Origin: Saprospiraceae bacterium
GTDB lineage: Bacteria; Bacteroidota; Bacteroidia; Chitinophagales; Saprospiraceae
Assembly (NCBI GenBank): GCA_016715105.1
Contig: JADKBO010000059.1
Span: 326,332-390,331 of the forward strand
Length of the DNA stretch: 64,000 bases
Reading direction: 5' to 3'
In this document: in pieces, positions 8,623 through 18,429 of the stretch
Numbering within the stretch: position 1 is the first letter of the stretch
How the letters are laid out: every line of letters starts with the position of its first letter
Program-made: the position numbers and the translations under genes
The notes under the pieces: generated by a model
Told to the model about the DNA's origin: nothing
What the model saw: the letters and a program-made list of their open reading frames with translations, nothing else
Databases searched by the model: none

Positions 8623-10944
8623 TTAATTGACAATCAATATTTTAGTTACATAACTATCTACTGTTTCGAAGTCGACTCTGGAAGCACTGAAAACCAAATA
8701 AACACCTGGTGCAGCTTTCCTACCTGTGTAGTCCTTGCCGTCCCAATTTGCCTGACCACCCAATGCGGTTGTCTCATAGACGAGTTTTCCATTGATATCT
8801 GTGATTTTTACATTGGCGTCTCTTCCCAAACCTCTCACAGAAATGGTACCTTCATAACCAGGTCTTACTGGATTGGGAAAAGCATAAACTTCTTCGCTAT
8901 GTCGTGGTTTTGCACCAACTGTCTCAGTTTGATAAGCTTGAATACCTTGCGCCGTACCAATGTACATGATGCCTGTTTTTTGGTCAAATTTTAGAGACAC
9001 AATGGTATTGTCTAGTAGTGGCGAATTTGCAGTAGTAAATCTCAAAACTTGGCTGATCGCATCTGCACTTTGTACAAAAATGCCATTTCTGGTACCAAAC
9101 CATTTCCGATTTCCTCCATCAAACTCTATGGAAAGTATATCCTCTGTTTTCAACAAAATGGCTGCAATACTGTCTTGCAATACTTTGATGACATTGCCCT
9201 TACAATTTTCATCAAAGGGGTCACAATCAAAAACTACCGGACCTTCATTGGTTCCGACCCATATTTCGCCATCTTGATCAGCTTGTATGCTGTAAATACT
9301 TCCACCTTCAATCACTGAGTTTGATTGGTCAAAATAACGATATCGATCATCAGATGGGTCATTGACACGTTCTCCATCGTCCAAAACCAAAACTCCTCCA
9401 GGATTACCAATCACGGTAAACCATTTGTAGTTGCGATCATCAAAAGCAATTTTAGCTATGGCTTTATTGGCAATAGGAGGTACAAAGCTATACCAATTGC
9501 CGTCTGGGGTACCGGCAAATATTGGTTTGGGCGACAAATAAGCTGTGGCCCATAAGTTTCCGTTTTTATCAAATTTTACAAAAGCTACCCTACCAGTGAT
9601 GGGTAACTTGGTATTATTGAGAAACTCAAAACTTTCTGTTTCAAAATTATAAATCATGATGCCGCTATAAAAGCTTGCTGCATAAATCTTATCCTCCGTT
9701 GGATGTGGTGCCACAGAAAGAAAATTGAGGAAATCATTTTGATCAATGGTATTGTAAAAAGGCCCTGCAAGGTTTAACCATTCATCGTTTTCTAAAACAT
9801 AAACTCCATTTCGATTGGATAGTTGTGCATAGTTATCAATGGATGCTCCCCCACTTGCAAAGTAAACTCTGTCATTTTTTACTTCAATTTGGCTGGTCTC
9901 AAAAGACAAAGGGGAATCATACTCTACCATTTGACATCCTGCATTGAGTCCTCCAGTAGTAAATCTGAATAATCTCCACATGTCTGCAAACCACACCCTG
10001 TTTTGAGCATCTTCAATACCATAAACTACTCTGTTGGCACAGTTTCCGCCTGCTGGTAAAATATTTCCATTTTTATCGATGGCCTTGATCGAAGAAGATA
10101 CATTATTGTCTCTGAAGCCAATCAACAGATGACTGCCTTCTGTCGTCATGAAAATTGGTTGAAATGAGAATCCTACCTCAATTGCTAATGGTGTAAAAGC
10201 AATTCCATTATCACTGACAAAAACCCTATTGTTGACTGTTGTGTACACCTTGTCGTTGAAGAAAGCAACCATTCTTGATTCGTAACTTGCTGGTAAGTTT
10301 GCGTTACCGCTTAAAAATTCCCACCTTGAAAAGTTGATTTTAGAAATATCATCTTTTCTGATTTTAAAAAGTCCATCGTCGGTAGCTGCAAATAAATGGG
10401 TATTACTAGCACTTATGGCGTAGACAGGAAAGGAAGTAAAAGTTGTGAATCTAAATTCCAGCGCTTTCAAATCCCACTCTATGATGCCAAAATCAGTTGA
10501 GAGATAGGCGGTGTTTTCATCCAATATAAATATGTCATTGATGTTTTTACGTCCAATGATGTTTTTGTTGTCCTTGATATCAGTGATGGTATAAATTCCT
10601 TCGTCAGACACAATGTCGATTCCCCCAGATTCATACAAGACGATGAGTTGTTTGTTGAATTTATCAAACTTGATCTTAGAAATCACCGTTTCAGACAAGC
10701 CGTCCATTTTCGTGAGTTCTACAAAAGAAAGATCTTCTTTGTCAAATATCAAGATGGATCTCTTGGTCGAATAGTATATTTTTTGATCACTCTGCGTCAC
10801 CCAAGCACCTTCCCGTTTGGGGAGATAAGTGGCCCACTCACCTATTTTCATTGGTTGTTGACCAAAAATGACCGTTGTAGAAAAACCTAAAATGACGAAT
10901 AAATAAGATAAAATTCTCTTCAAAATCAAATTTTCTAAATTCAT
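8623..10944 (-). CDS. porZ: PorZ-like T9SS attachment component, two beta-propellers plus C-terminal sorting domain
   Basis: 773 residues from the ATG at 10944, chosen because it starts a clean signal peptide (KRILSYLFVILGFSTTVIFGQQ); the frame is open 57 bp further. The N-terminal half is a PorZ-type propeller, recognisable from IGEWATYLPKREGAWVTQS, KIYYSTKRSILIFDKEDLS and DGLSETVISKI. A second propeller follows with regulator-type blades (IYSIQADQDGEIWVGTNEGP). The C-terminal ~85 residues (FPNPVRPGYEGTISVRGLG ... GVYLVFSAS) are a type IX secretion sorting domain. In Porphyromonas, PorZ is a cell-surface part of the attachment complex that links cargo to A-LPS. Length matches (776 there). 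A generic T9SS-sorted propeller is the alternative, less likely given the N-terminus. Confidence 0.85.
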   Translation of the reverse strand: MNLENLILKRILSYLFVILGFSTTVIFGQQPMKIGEWATYLPKREGAWVTQSDQKIYYSTKRSILIFDKEDLSFVELTKMDGLSETVISKIKFDKFNKQLIVLYESGGIDIVSDEGIYTITDIKDNKNIIGRKNINDIFILDENTAYLSTDFGIIEWDLKALEFRFTTFTSFPVYAISASNTHLFAATDDGLFKIRKDDISKINFSRWEFLSGNANLPASYESRMVAFFNDKVYTTVNNRVFVSDNGIAFTPLAIEVGFSFQPIFMTTEGSHLLIGFRDNNVSSSIKAIDKNGNILPAGGNCANRVVYGIEDAQNRVWFADMWRLFRFTTGGLNAGCQMVEYDSPLSFETSQIEVKNDRVYFASGGASIDNYAQLSNRNGVYVLENDEWLNLAGPFYNTIDQNDFLNFLSVAPHPTEDKIYAASFYSGIMIYNFETESFEFLNNTKLPITGRVAFVKFDKNGNLWATAYLSPKPIFAGTPDGNWYSFVPPIANKAIAKIAFDDRNYKWFTVIGNPGGVLVLDDGERVNDPSDDRYRYFDQSNSVIEGGSIYSIQADQDGEIWVGTNEGPVVFDCDPFDENCKGNVIKVLQDSIAAILLKTEDILSIEFDGGNRKWFGTRNGIFVQSADAISQVLRFTTANSPLLDNTIVSLKFDQKTGIMYIGTAQGIQAYQTETVGAKPRHSEEVYAFPNPVRPGYEGTISVRGLGRDANVKITDINGKLVYETTALGGQANWDGKDYTGRKAAPGVYLVFSASRVDFETVDSYVTKILIVN

Positions 10945-10957
10945 ATAAAGTGCGGAG

Positions 10958-10965
10958 CAAAAGTA
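10958..10965 (-). promoter_or_regulatory. TAnnTTTG -7 box of porZ
   Basis: Reads TACTTTTG on the minus strand, 13 bp upstream of ATG 10944. It supports that start rather than the upstream in-frame ATG at 11001. Confidence 0.5.
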
Positions 10966-11093
10966 AGTCATTTGATCAAAGTTATGGAGATACTCATTCA
11001 ATATTGATCAATTTCCCTTAGCTAACGTTTATAATGTTGATATTTGTATTGTTTTTAGATCAATTTTAGCTTCAAAGTTTAATACTTATTTAA

Positions 11094-11921
11094 ATGGAAG
11101 TAATCACACTTGGATTTTCGCCTTGCCCCAATGATACCTTTATTTTTGGAGCTCTGGTCAACGATCAGTTGATGCACAAGGACTTGTCCTTCCAATATAT
11201 GATGGAGGATGTCGAATATCTCAATAAAGCTGCAATGGCTGGCGATTTGGATGTTGTGAAAGTTAGTTATTTTGCTTTTACAAAACTTGCTGATAAATAC
11301 CAGCTTTTGACTTCGGGTGGAGCTCTAGGCACCAACTGTGGACCATTGGTAATTTCAAAAACTCCTGGTAAAATCCCTTCCGAAAAAGATGTCATTGCCA
11401 TTCCTGGAGAAAACACCACTGCAAATCTTTTATTGACCTTGGCTTACCCTGAATGCACCAATAAGGAGGTGGTATTATTTTCTGAGATTGAAAAAGGGGT
11501 ACAGGATGGAAAATATGATTTTGGGCTCATCATTCACGAATCTAGATTTACTTATGAGCAAAATGGATTATTTAAAGTGCGGGATTTAGGCGAATTCTGG
11601 GAAGAATATACAGGAACACCTATTCCATTGGGTGCCATTGCGATCAAAAAAACCTTACCTGAAAATACCAAAAAAAGGATCAATGAACTCATTTCAGAAA
11701 GTTTACAATATGCCTATGACCACAGAGATAGCGCAATGGATTTTGTCAAACAACACGCTCAAGAAATGGATCCTTTCGTCATGCAGGCACACATTGACTT
11801 GTATGTAACTCCTTATTCGATGGATTTGGGCGATCATGGTAAGATGGCTGCTTCACGATTATTTCATGAGATTGAGCTAAAGTTGGGTATAAAGGAGCCT
11901 GAATGGCCTATTTTCGTTTAG
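11094..11921 (+). CDS. mqnD: 1,4-dihydroxy-6-naphthoate synthase (futalosine menaquinone pathway)
   Basis: 275-residue cytoplasmic enzyme with the periplasmic-binding-like fold of MqnD. It converts cyclic dehypoxanthine futalosine to 1,4-dihydroxy-6-naphthoate, a late step of the alternative menaquinone route. The N-terminal signature GFSPCPNDTFIFGALV (8-23) and the central GENTTANLLLTLAYPE and DFGLIIHESRFTYEQ segments, with the catalytic-site His, are intact, and the length is normal. It is divergent from porZ; the glycosyltransferase gene follows 19 bp downstream and may be co-transcribed. Its presence implies that this organism makes menaquinone by the futalosine route. Confidence 0.95.
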   Translation: MEVITLGFSPCPNDTFIFGALVNDQLMHKDLSFQYMMEDVEYLNKAAMAGDLDVVKVSYFAFTKLADKYQLLTSGGALGTNCGPLVISKTPGKIPSEKDVIAIPGENTTANLLLTLAYPECTNKEVVLFSEIEKGVQDGKYDFGLIIHESRFTYEQNGLFKVRDLGEFWEEYTGTPIPLGAIAIKKTLPENTKKRINELISESLQYAYDHRDSAMDFVKQHAQEMDPFVMQAHIDLYVTPYSMDLGDHGKMAASRLFHEIELKLGIKEPEWPIFV

Positions 11922-11940
11922 CGGATAAGTAATAATAAAT

Positions 11941-13740
11941 TTGGGATGGTTGTTGATAATCATTATTATTGTCTATCAATTCCAATTAATCTTGACCAGC
12001 TCCAAAAAAAATATTCTTAACAACATAAGCTATATAGGTTTTGTAGCTATACTTATTTATGAAATATTCCAAATTTATACGACTAAACGAGACCTTCTTC
12101 AACTTAGTCAAAATCTGAATTTCAACCTTGCCTATTTTCTCATTTGTTGTTGTGTTTTTGCAGCCATCATTTTGTTAAATAAAGATAAAGATTTAGTTGC
12201 AACGGAAACAAAACCTATACTCAATGAAAAACAGTCCAATGCTTATTTTGATGGATTATTTACGTTTTGGAAACAGTTGCCTTGGTTTATCAATGGAGGA
12301 GTACTACTATTGAGTTTATTAATGGGTTTGTTGTGTTTTTTTGATCTGGGATATTTCGATATTTTACCAGATGAAACATTACACATAGAAGCTGCCAAAG
12401 GCTTTAATGAGACGGGAAGTTTCAAAAGGTGGGACTTTCTTTTAAACAAAACTGGAGAGCCATATGATCGAGCATGGTCTTATACTTTTCTCATCTCAAT
12501 TGTTTATAAATTTTTTGGTGTTTCTGTTGAAAATGCCCGATTGGTTTCTGCGTTGTTTGGTGTACTCTTCGTCCCACTGATATTCAGAATTTCCATGTAT
12601 TTTACCAAAAGTTACACGGCGTCATTGTTGACTACCTTGGCTGTATTATTTTGTCCCTATTTCTTAGTTTACTTTCGTAGAATTAGGATGTACTCCATGC
12701 TTTTACCCGTATTTGCACTCTTTTATTATTTTGCCATCCGGGTTTTAAATGAGCCTAGTGGAAGAAATAAATTATTTGGGTCTGTATTATTGGGAAAGCT
12801 ACTAGATTTCAAAATGCCATTATTGGGAGTGACCTTGTTTTTTCTCTTTCTATCATTCAATGTGCATCAATTATCATTACTGAGCCTTGTAGCCTTGTTT
12901 ATCTATTTTATCTATTTAGTAATCTTACAAAAGAGCCTCAGGTTGATGACCATTTTTGGCCTGGGAGTTATCATACTTATTTTAATAATGATAAAACCAG
13001 AGGTTTCTGGTGGACTCGAAAATAAATTCAGTTTTTTCAAAGAAAACAATCAAATCTACCTTACCTTTTTATTAAAGCCTTTATTTAGCATCAACTTCAC
13101 TTTAGCAGTTTTTACATCGGGTTTTTTATTCATCTTTAAAAATGAAAATAAACAGATGTTGGCCGCACTGTATGCAATGGTCCTGTCTACAATTTGTTTA
13201 TTTGTTTATTGCATTCAATATGATATCCATTTCAGGTATATCTCCTACACAATGCCTTTTTTCTATATTTTAATGTTTTCTCTTTTAAGCATTTACAATG
13301 AAAAGGCAGCACCAAAATATTTTTCTTTTGTGCTTCCTTTAGCATGCCTGACTGTAATTGTTTTAAATTTTGTCAATTCCAAGGAATCCATCTATTACAA
13401 AAACCCAGAAGCTCAGTTTACTGAGAAGGTCTATAGGACGATGAAAAGGCAATTTGACCCCAAAACACAACAAATCTTGGCTTTATTCCCAGAAGAATTT
13501 TATCTAGATGAAATGGCTCCTAATACTCCACTCATTGCAATGCCAAAAGATAAGGAATTGGGCCTCGGACAATTGAATTTCCTGCTGTCCAAAAAACAAA
13601 GTACTTGGGTTACTTGGCCAACACACAAATCAAGACACATGCGTCAAGAAGTGATAGAAAAGATTAATAACACTTGTCAAAAGTATCATGGGTATGCGAT
13701 TGACAATACTTTTGTAGAGTTGTATTTGTGCACAAGGTAA
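11941..13740 (+). CDS. GT39/PMT-like membrane glycosyltransferase (GT-C fold)
   Basis: 599 residues with about 11-13 membrane helices, resembling the ArnT/PMT_2 family that moves a sugar from a polyprenyl-phosphate donor onto lipid or protein on the periplasmic side. The first large loop has the acidic motif typical of GT-C enzymes (DILPDETLHIEAAKGF), followed by AWSYTFLISIVYKFFG and the arginine-rich YFRRIRMYSMLLP segment. A C-terminal soluble part of ~100 residues follows. The only usable start is TTG at 11941 because the frame is closed at 11926 and the next in-frame ATG would remove several helices. It lies close behind mqnD, but no functional link is evident. The acceptor is unknown. Confidence 0.82.
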   Translation: MGWLLIIIIIVYQFQLILTSSKKNILNNISYIGFVAILIYEIFQIYTTKRDLLQLSQNLNFNLAYFLICCCVFAAIILLNKDKDLVATETKPILNEKQSNAYFDGLFTFWKQLPWFINGGVLLLSLLMGLLCFFDLGYFDILPDETLHIEAAKGFNETGSFKRWDFLLNKTGEPYDRAWSYTFLISIVYKFFGVSVENARLVSALFGVLFVPLIFRISMYFTKSYTASLLTTLAVLFCPYFLVYFRRIRMYSMLLPVFALFYYFAIRVLNEPSGRNKLFGSVLLGKLLDFKMPLLGVTLFFLFLSFNVHQLSLLSLVALFIYFIYLVILQKSLRLMTIFGLGVIILILIMIKPEVSGGLENKFSFFKENNQIYLTFLLKPLFSINFTLAVFTSGFLFIFKNENKQMLAALYAMVLSTICLFVYCIQYDIHFRYISYTMPFFYILMFSLLSIYNEKAAPKYFSFVLPLACLTVIVLNFVNSKESIYYKNPEAQFTEKVYRTMKRQFDPKTQQILALFPEEFYLDEMAPNTPLIAMPKDKELGLGQLNFLLSKKQSTWVTWPTHKSRHMRQEVIEKINNTCQKYHGYAIDNTFVELYLCTR

Positions 13741-13777
13741 TGGAAACTAGGTTGGTCTGGTTTGCTTTAAATAGTAA

Positions 13778-13797
13778 AGACGCAAGGCCTTACGTCT
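13778..13797. repeat. Dispersed palindrome AGACGCAAGG-type, copy 1
   Basis: AGACGCAAGGCCTTACGTCT is a palindrome with one mismatch. Related copies occur at 16107-16126 and 16152-16171. Short palindromes of this kind recur between genes in many Bacteroidota and cyanobacterial genomes. Confidence 0.7.
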
Positions 13798-13809
13798 CAA
13801 CTTTATGTC

Positions 13810-13837
13810 GTATGGGCGGAAAGCATTCCGCCCATAC
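13810..13837. terminator. Palindromic hairpin between convergent genes
   Basis: A 12-bp perfect stem (GTATGGGCGGAA / TTCCGCCCATAC) with a 4-nt loop lies between the convergent glycosyltransferase gene and thrS. It can fold from either strand, so it may end both transcripts, although no clear T-run follows. It also resembles a dispersed genomic palindrome. Confidence 0.55.
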
Positions 13838-13847
13838 TTCTATTCCA

Positions 13848-15794
13848 TTACTTTTCAATCTGTGATTCCGTGGCATCAATTTCATTTTGAACATATGCGG
13901 CCAATTCTGCCACTGTCATGCTACCAATGTCACCCAAGCCCTGTCTTCTCACAGAAACTGTTCCTGTTTCTGCTTCTTTATCACCAATGATCAACATCAA
14001 AGGCACGCGTTTCAATTCAGTGTCGCGAATTTTTCTACCCAAAGACTCATTTCGATCATCAATGAAGCCTCTGATGTCATATTTTTTGAGTGCTGTTTCC
14101 ACTGTTTTGCAATAATCAATTAAGCGCTCAGAAACGGGAAGCATGCCATATTGATCGGGGGTAAGCCAAAGTGGAAATTTGCCCGCAGTGTGCTCAATGA
14201 GGATGGAAATAAATCTTTCCATACTGCCAAATGGAGCTCTATGAATCATCACTGGTCGGTGAGGTTTGTTGTCTGAACCAACGTACTCCAATTGGAATCT
14301 TTCTGGCAAATTGTAATCTACCTGAATGGTTCCCAATTGCCAAGAACGACCTAAAGCATCCTTGATCATAAAGTCAAGTTTGGGACCATAAAATGCAGCC
14401 TCCCCAAGTGCTGTTGTGGTTATCAAATCAACTTCACTTGTTGCCTCGATGATTGCTTTTTGAGCAGCATCCCAATTTTCATCACTGCCTATGTATTTTT
14501 CTGGAGTATTTGGATCTCTCAAAGAAATCTGAGCCGTAAAATTATCAAAACCCATTTTTTTGATGACCTTGGTCGTCAATTCCAAAACGTTGAGGAATTC
14601 ACCCTTTACCTGATCCACGGTGCAAAAAATATGGGCGTCATCTTGAGTAAAACCTCTAACCCTGGACAGACCATGTAATTCTCCTGCTTGCTCATAACGG
14701 TAAACCGTACCAAATTCACCAATTCTCAAAGGCAATTCTTTGTATGACCTAGGTTTATGTGCAAAGATTTCGCAATGGTGAGGGCAATTCATAGGTTTGA
14801 GCAAAAACTCTTCCCCTTCTCTTGGTGTTTTGATGGGTTGAAAACTATCAGCACCATATTTTGCATAATGGCCAGAAGTTTCATACAATGCCTTTCCACC
14901 AATATGCGGAGTGACCACCATTTGATAACCACTTTTTTCCTGTTCTTCCCGAAGGTAATTTTGCAATCGCTCTCTGAGTTGAGTTCCTTTTGGCAACCAC
15001 AATGGCAACCCACTACCCACTTTTTCAGAAAACATAAAGAGTTCCAATTCCGCGCCTAATTTTCTATGGTCACGTTTTTTGGCTTCTTCTATCATTTCGA
15101 GGTATTCAGTCAATTCCTTTTGTTTTGGAAAGGTAATGCCGTATACTCTAGTCATCATTTTTCTCTTCTCATCACCGCGCCAGTAGGCACCTGCGATATT
15201 TGTCAGCTTTACAGCCTTGATCGGTGAAGTGTCGGGAATGTGCGGACCTCTACACAGATCGGTAAAATTTCCTTGTGTATAAAAAGTGATTTTGCCGTCT
15301 TCCAATCCTTCTAGCAATTCCAATTTATATTCATCGCCTTTTTCTTCGAAATAAGCAATTGCTTCTGATTTGCCCACATCTTTCCTTACGAAGGCATTTT
15401 TCTCCCTCGCCAAGTCCAACATTTTTTGCTCCAATTTATCCAAATCTGCTGGAGCAAGCGCTCTGTCACCTAAATCCACATCATAATAAAAACCAGCTTC
15501 GATTGCTGGCCCTATACCAAACTTAGCTCCAGGAAAGGCAGATTCCAAGGCTTCGGCAAACAAGTGGGCGGAAGAGTGCCAAAAAGTATTCTTTCCCGCC
15601 TTGTCATTCCAAGTATTGAGTTTTACATTACTGTCCGTGGTGATGGCTCTGCTTGCGTCCCAAGTTTCTCCATTTACATCAGCACTCAGCACATTTCTTG
15701 CCAAGCCCTCACTGATCGATAGGGCAATGTCCATAGCTGACACACCGCTTTCGTACTGCCTTACACTTCCATCGGGCAAAGTAATGTTTATCAT
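13848..15794 (-). CDS. thrS: Threonyl-tRNA synthetase
   Basis: 648-residue class II synthetase that charges tRNA-Thr. Domains in order: N-terminal TGS (1-62), editing domain with HSSAHLFAEAL and the DLCRGPH Cys, catalytic core, and C-terminal anticodon-binding domain. The zinc ligands are visible as the Cys of MNCPHHCEIF, the His of DDAHIFC and the His of MIHRAPFGSMERF, the last overlapping motif 3. Motif 2 is RIGEFGTVYRYEQAGELHG. Full length with no damage. The ATG at 15794 gives the expected MINITLPDGS start. I saw no T-box; a TAnnTTTG box lies 39 bp upstream. Confidence 0.98.
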   Translation of the reverse strand: MINITLPDGSVRQYESGVSAMDIALSISEGLARNVLSADVNGETWDASRAITTDSNVKLNTWNDKAGKNTFWHSSAHLFAEALESAFPGAKFGIGPAIEAGFYYDVDLGDRALAPADLDKLEQKMLDLAREKNAFVRKDVGKSEAIAYFEEKGDEYKLELLEGLEDGKITFYTQGNFTDLCRGPHIPDTSPIKAVKLTNIAGAYWRGDEKRKMMTRVYGITFPKQKELTEYLEMIEEAKKRDHRKLGAELELFMFSEKVGSGLPLWLPKGTQLRERLQNYLREEQEKSGYQMVVTPHIGGKALYETSGHYAKYGADSFQPIKTPREGEEFLLKPMNCPHHCEIFAHKPRSYKELPLRIGEFGTVYRYEQAGELHGLSRVRGFTQDDAHIFCTVDQVKGEFLNVLELTTKVIKKMGFDNFTAQISLRDPNTPEKYIGSDENWDAAQKAIIEATSEVDLITTTALGEAAFYGPKLDFMIKDALGRSWQLGTIQVDYNLPERFQLEYVGSDNKPHRPVMIHRAPFGSMERFISILIEHTAGKFPLWLTPDQYGMLPVSERLIDYCKTVETALKKYDIRGFIDDRNESLGRKIRDTELKRVPLMLIIGDKEAETGTVSVRRQGLGDIGSMTVAELAAYVQNEIDATESQIEK

Positions 15795-15833
15795 ATTCTA
15801 TTTATTTATTATATATCTAAGCTCTTCGAGGCA

Positions 15834-15841
15834 CAAAAGTA
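15834..15841 (-). promoter_or_regulatory. TAnnTTTG -7 box of thrS
   Basis: Reads TACTTTTG on the minus strand, 39 bp upstream of the thrS ATG, leaving an AT-rich leader of about 30 nt. Confidence 0.45.
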
Positions 15842-16304
15842 AAAAATGGTAACTGGTATATCATTAAAATTGAAAAGATATTTCTGAAGGAAGAGGAATA
15901 CCTTGCATTAAGGACTACAAAAATTTTGAAATCCATTCAGGTAACTTTACTGTGAATCCATGGATTAACTGTCAGCGATCAGTTTTCAGCGATCATAGAT
16001 TGGCCGTCAGCTTTTTTGGCCGACAGTATTGATGATTCGTGCTGATACCACGAGCTATAAGATGTTAATTTATTTAAGACAACTTTATGAACTTTCTACT
16101 TTGTAAAGACGCAAGGTCTTGCGTTTCTCCATAATTTATAATACCCAGTTCAGACGCAGGGCCCTGCGTCTCTGCGTTTATTACAACATGTCTACTTTAT
16201 GAACTTTCTACTTTATGAACTCATTCAGCAGTTCAGCATTTTCTCAGCCCATAAACTAATATTCTCTATATTTACTTTAGTTTAGGACAAAAATAAAATT
16301 GAAT
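15842..16304. repeat. Intergenic region with palindromes and direct repeats
   Basis: No gene is seen. It holds the palindromes AGACGCAAGGTCTTGCGTTT (16107-16126) and the perfect AGACGCAGGGCCCTGCGTCT (16152-16171), three copies of TTTATGAACT (near 16085, 16197 and 16214), two of them within TTTATGAACTTTCTACTTT, and a TCAGCGATCAGTTTTCAGCGATC duplication near 15971. The aminopeptidase promoter must lie at its right end. Confidence 0.65.
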
Positions 16305-17693
16305 ATGACCACTCATTTCCCATTTTCAGCAGAAACTTATCGTGCTCGAAGAACCCAATTTATCAACTTTGTAAAATCGGGAAAATACCTATTTCTGAGC
16401 AATGACGAGGTAGCATATAACTACACGGACAATGTTTTTCCTTATCGGCAAGACAGCAGTTTTTTGTATTATTTTGGCCTTGACTTTCCTGGAATTTATG
16501 GAATAATCGATGCTGATGCAGGCACTACTACCCTATTTGCTGATGACATTGACATCAATATGGTCATCTGGACAGGACCAATGCCTTCTATGAAATCCTT
16601 GGCTGAAAAGGTGGGAATTGACATGGTTTTGAAGGTTGAAGCTTTTGAAAAATCTGTTTCATCAGATATTCATTTTTTACCTCCTTATAGAGCTGTCCAT
16701 TCTATTCTTTTATCTAAAATGCTTGGAAAAGACGTTCACAGCATCACAGAAAGTGCTTCTAAAACCATGATCAAAGCCATCATCGCACAACGATCCATCA
16801 AATCTGCTGAGGAATTGGTTTTAATGAATGAAGCTACAACCATCAGTGAAACTATGCATTTAGCCGTCATGAAAGCCACCAAAGCTGGATTGAAAGAGTA
16901 TGAATTGGTCGCATTGGCTTCCAAAATAGCCAGAGAACATGGCACGGTTTGGTCTTTTCCGCCCATTATGACCATCAATGGGCAAACTTTACACAACCAT
17001 GGTCATCATAATGAGTTGACGGAGGATCGAATCTTACTTTTTGATGGCGGCTGTGAACTGCCTTCTGGGTACGCAGGAGATCTTACCAGAGCTTATCCTG
17101 TTTCAGGAAAATTCACCAATAAGCAAAAAGAGGTTTATGAAATTGTACTGGGTGCTCAAAAAACTGCCATTGACCTTATCAAACCCGGTGAAGCATATTT
17201 AAATTGCCATTTAGCTTCAGCGCACTACATATTTGATGGTTTAAAACAACTGGGCATCACCAAAGGAGATAGCAACGAAGCAGTCCAAGTTGGAGCTCAT
17301 GCTCTATTTTTCCCCCATGGACTCGGCCATATGATTGGACTAGATGTTCACGATTTGGAAAACTTGGGAGAGGACAATGTTGGCTATGATGAAACTTTCA
17401 GCCGCAGCAAACAATTTGGTTTGAGATCTCTTCGCATGGCCAAAAAACTGGAAACAGGTCATGTTGTTACTGTAGAGCCTGGCATTTATTTCATTCCGGA
17501 ATTAATTGCCTTGTGGAAAGATGAACAAAAATTTTCTGAGTTTATCAACTATCAAACATTGGAATCATACCTCGATTTTGGTGGCATCAGAATTGAGGAC
17601 GATTATGCAGTAGTAGCTGGAGGCTCCAAAAAATTGGGTGATGTCAATTTACCCAAGGAGATTGGCGATGTAGAATCTGTGATGTCAATGTAG
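16305..17693 (+). CDS. Aminopeptidase P family (Xaa-Pro) metallopeptidase
   Basis: 462 residues, M24 family. The N-terminal ~170 residues are the aminopeptidase P N-domain (YRARRTQFINF ... SSFLYYFGLDFPG); the rest is the pita-bread catalytic domain. Metal ligands are all visible: FDGGCEL and GYAGDLTR (two Asp), FFPHGLGHMIGLDVHD (His), VTVEPGIYF (Glu), GIRIEDDYAV (Glu). It should release N-terminal residues preceding proline from peptides, in the cytoplasm as no signal peptide is seen. I start at ATG 16305; a TTG two codons earlier is also in frame but less likely. No operon partner. Confidence 0.95.
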   Translation: MTTHFPFSAETYRARRTQFINFVKSGKYLFLSNDEVAYNYTDNVFPYRQDSSFLYYFGLDFPGIYGIIDADAGTTTLFADDIDINMVIWTGPMPSMKSLAEKVGIDMVLKVEAFEKSVSSDIHFLPPYRAVHSILLSKMLGKDVHSITESASKTMIKAIIAQRSIKSAEELVLMNEATTISETMHLAVMKATKAGLKEYELVALASKIAREHGTVWSFPPIMTINGQTLHNHGHHNELTEDRILLFDGGCELPSGYAGDLTRAYPVSGKFTNKQKEVYEIVLGAQKTAIDLIKPGEAYLNCHLASAHYIFDGLKQLGITKGDSNEAVQVGAHALFFPHGLGHMIGLDVHDLENLGEDNVGYDETFSRSKQFGLRSLRMAKKLETGHVVTVEPGIYFIPELIALWKDEQKFSEFINYQTLESYLDFGGIRIEDDYAVVAGGSKKLGDVNLPKEIGDVESVMSM

Positions 17694-18429
17694 GTCGATC
17701 CCCTTGCAGAAAAAGAGACTAGTGAGCAAAGGAGGTAAATTAAGTGGCTCGAAGCTCGTGGCTCGAAACCTGAGGTTAGGACACATCTAAAAATAATATA
17801 TGTGTTGTTAAGAAAAACTGGAGCAAGAAAATATATTTCTTCTACTTTTTTGCCTTGATGCCAAAAAGTAGCAAAAAAAATCAAGGCTGAATTTTTTTCT
17901 TAACGCTCCCTCACTCCAAAAATACTATGCAAAAAAAACTCACTTTTGACTTTGCTTCATTGTTTTTTGCTGCATCTGCACCGATTCATTGGTTTGAGGT
18001 CACTTATAGTTCGAACAGTTTTTGCAATTAACGTATTTTTGAAGTTCGGTAGCTAAAAAAAATAAGGCCGGTACAAAACTGATCGAGTAGCACTGGACTC
18101 AAGCACGGTGAATAGTGCTAGTGCGGTTTAAATGAATTACAAAAGCCAGATACGAGTTTTTTGTATCGGGAGGTTTTTTGGTTACTTTTTTGACGGTACA
18201 AAAAAGTAACAACCCCAGGCACATGCAGTGGACTCATGATTTGGCATGTTTTCTTCATTGTTTCCAAAGTGATTAGCCTTATGATACCTTTCTAAAGTTT
18301 TTCTTAAATCTATTTCAGTTTAGTAAACAGATTCTTCATATTATAAATAAAAAGATGTGTCCTAACCAGAGGCTCGAAACTCGTGGCTCGCAGCTGACCG
18401 CCGAAAACTGATAGCTGAAAGCTGCCTCC
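17694..18429. mobile_element. Intergenic region with a MITE-like element (17774-18367)
   Basis: A 594-bp segment is bounded by a perfect 15-bp terminal inverted repeat, GGTTAGGACACATCT at 17774-17788 and its complement at 18353-18367. It has no transposase or other convincing frame, so it looks like a non-autonomous element. Inside are strong hairpins, for example GTTACTTTTTT/AAAAAAGTAAC at 18181-18210 and a CTACTTTTTTGCC.../...AAAAAGTAGC stem near 17838-17875. Outside each end lies a copy of a GGCTCGAA-rich 20-mer (17746-17765 and 18371-18390, 19 of 20 identical). No clear short target duplication was found. Confidence 0.6.

Noticed and set aside
15795..15850. Possible T-box leader in front of thrS
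   Set aside because: The leader is only about 30-50 nt and AT-rich, with none of the T-box stems or the conserved bulge sequence.
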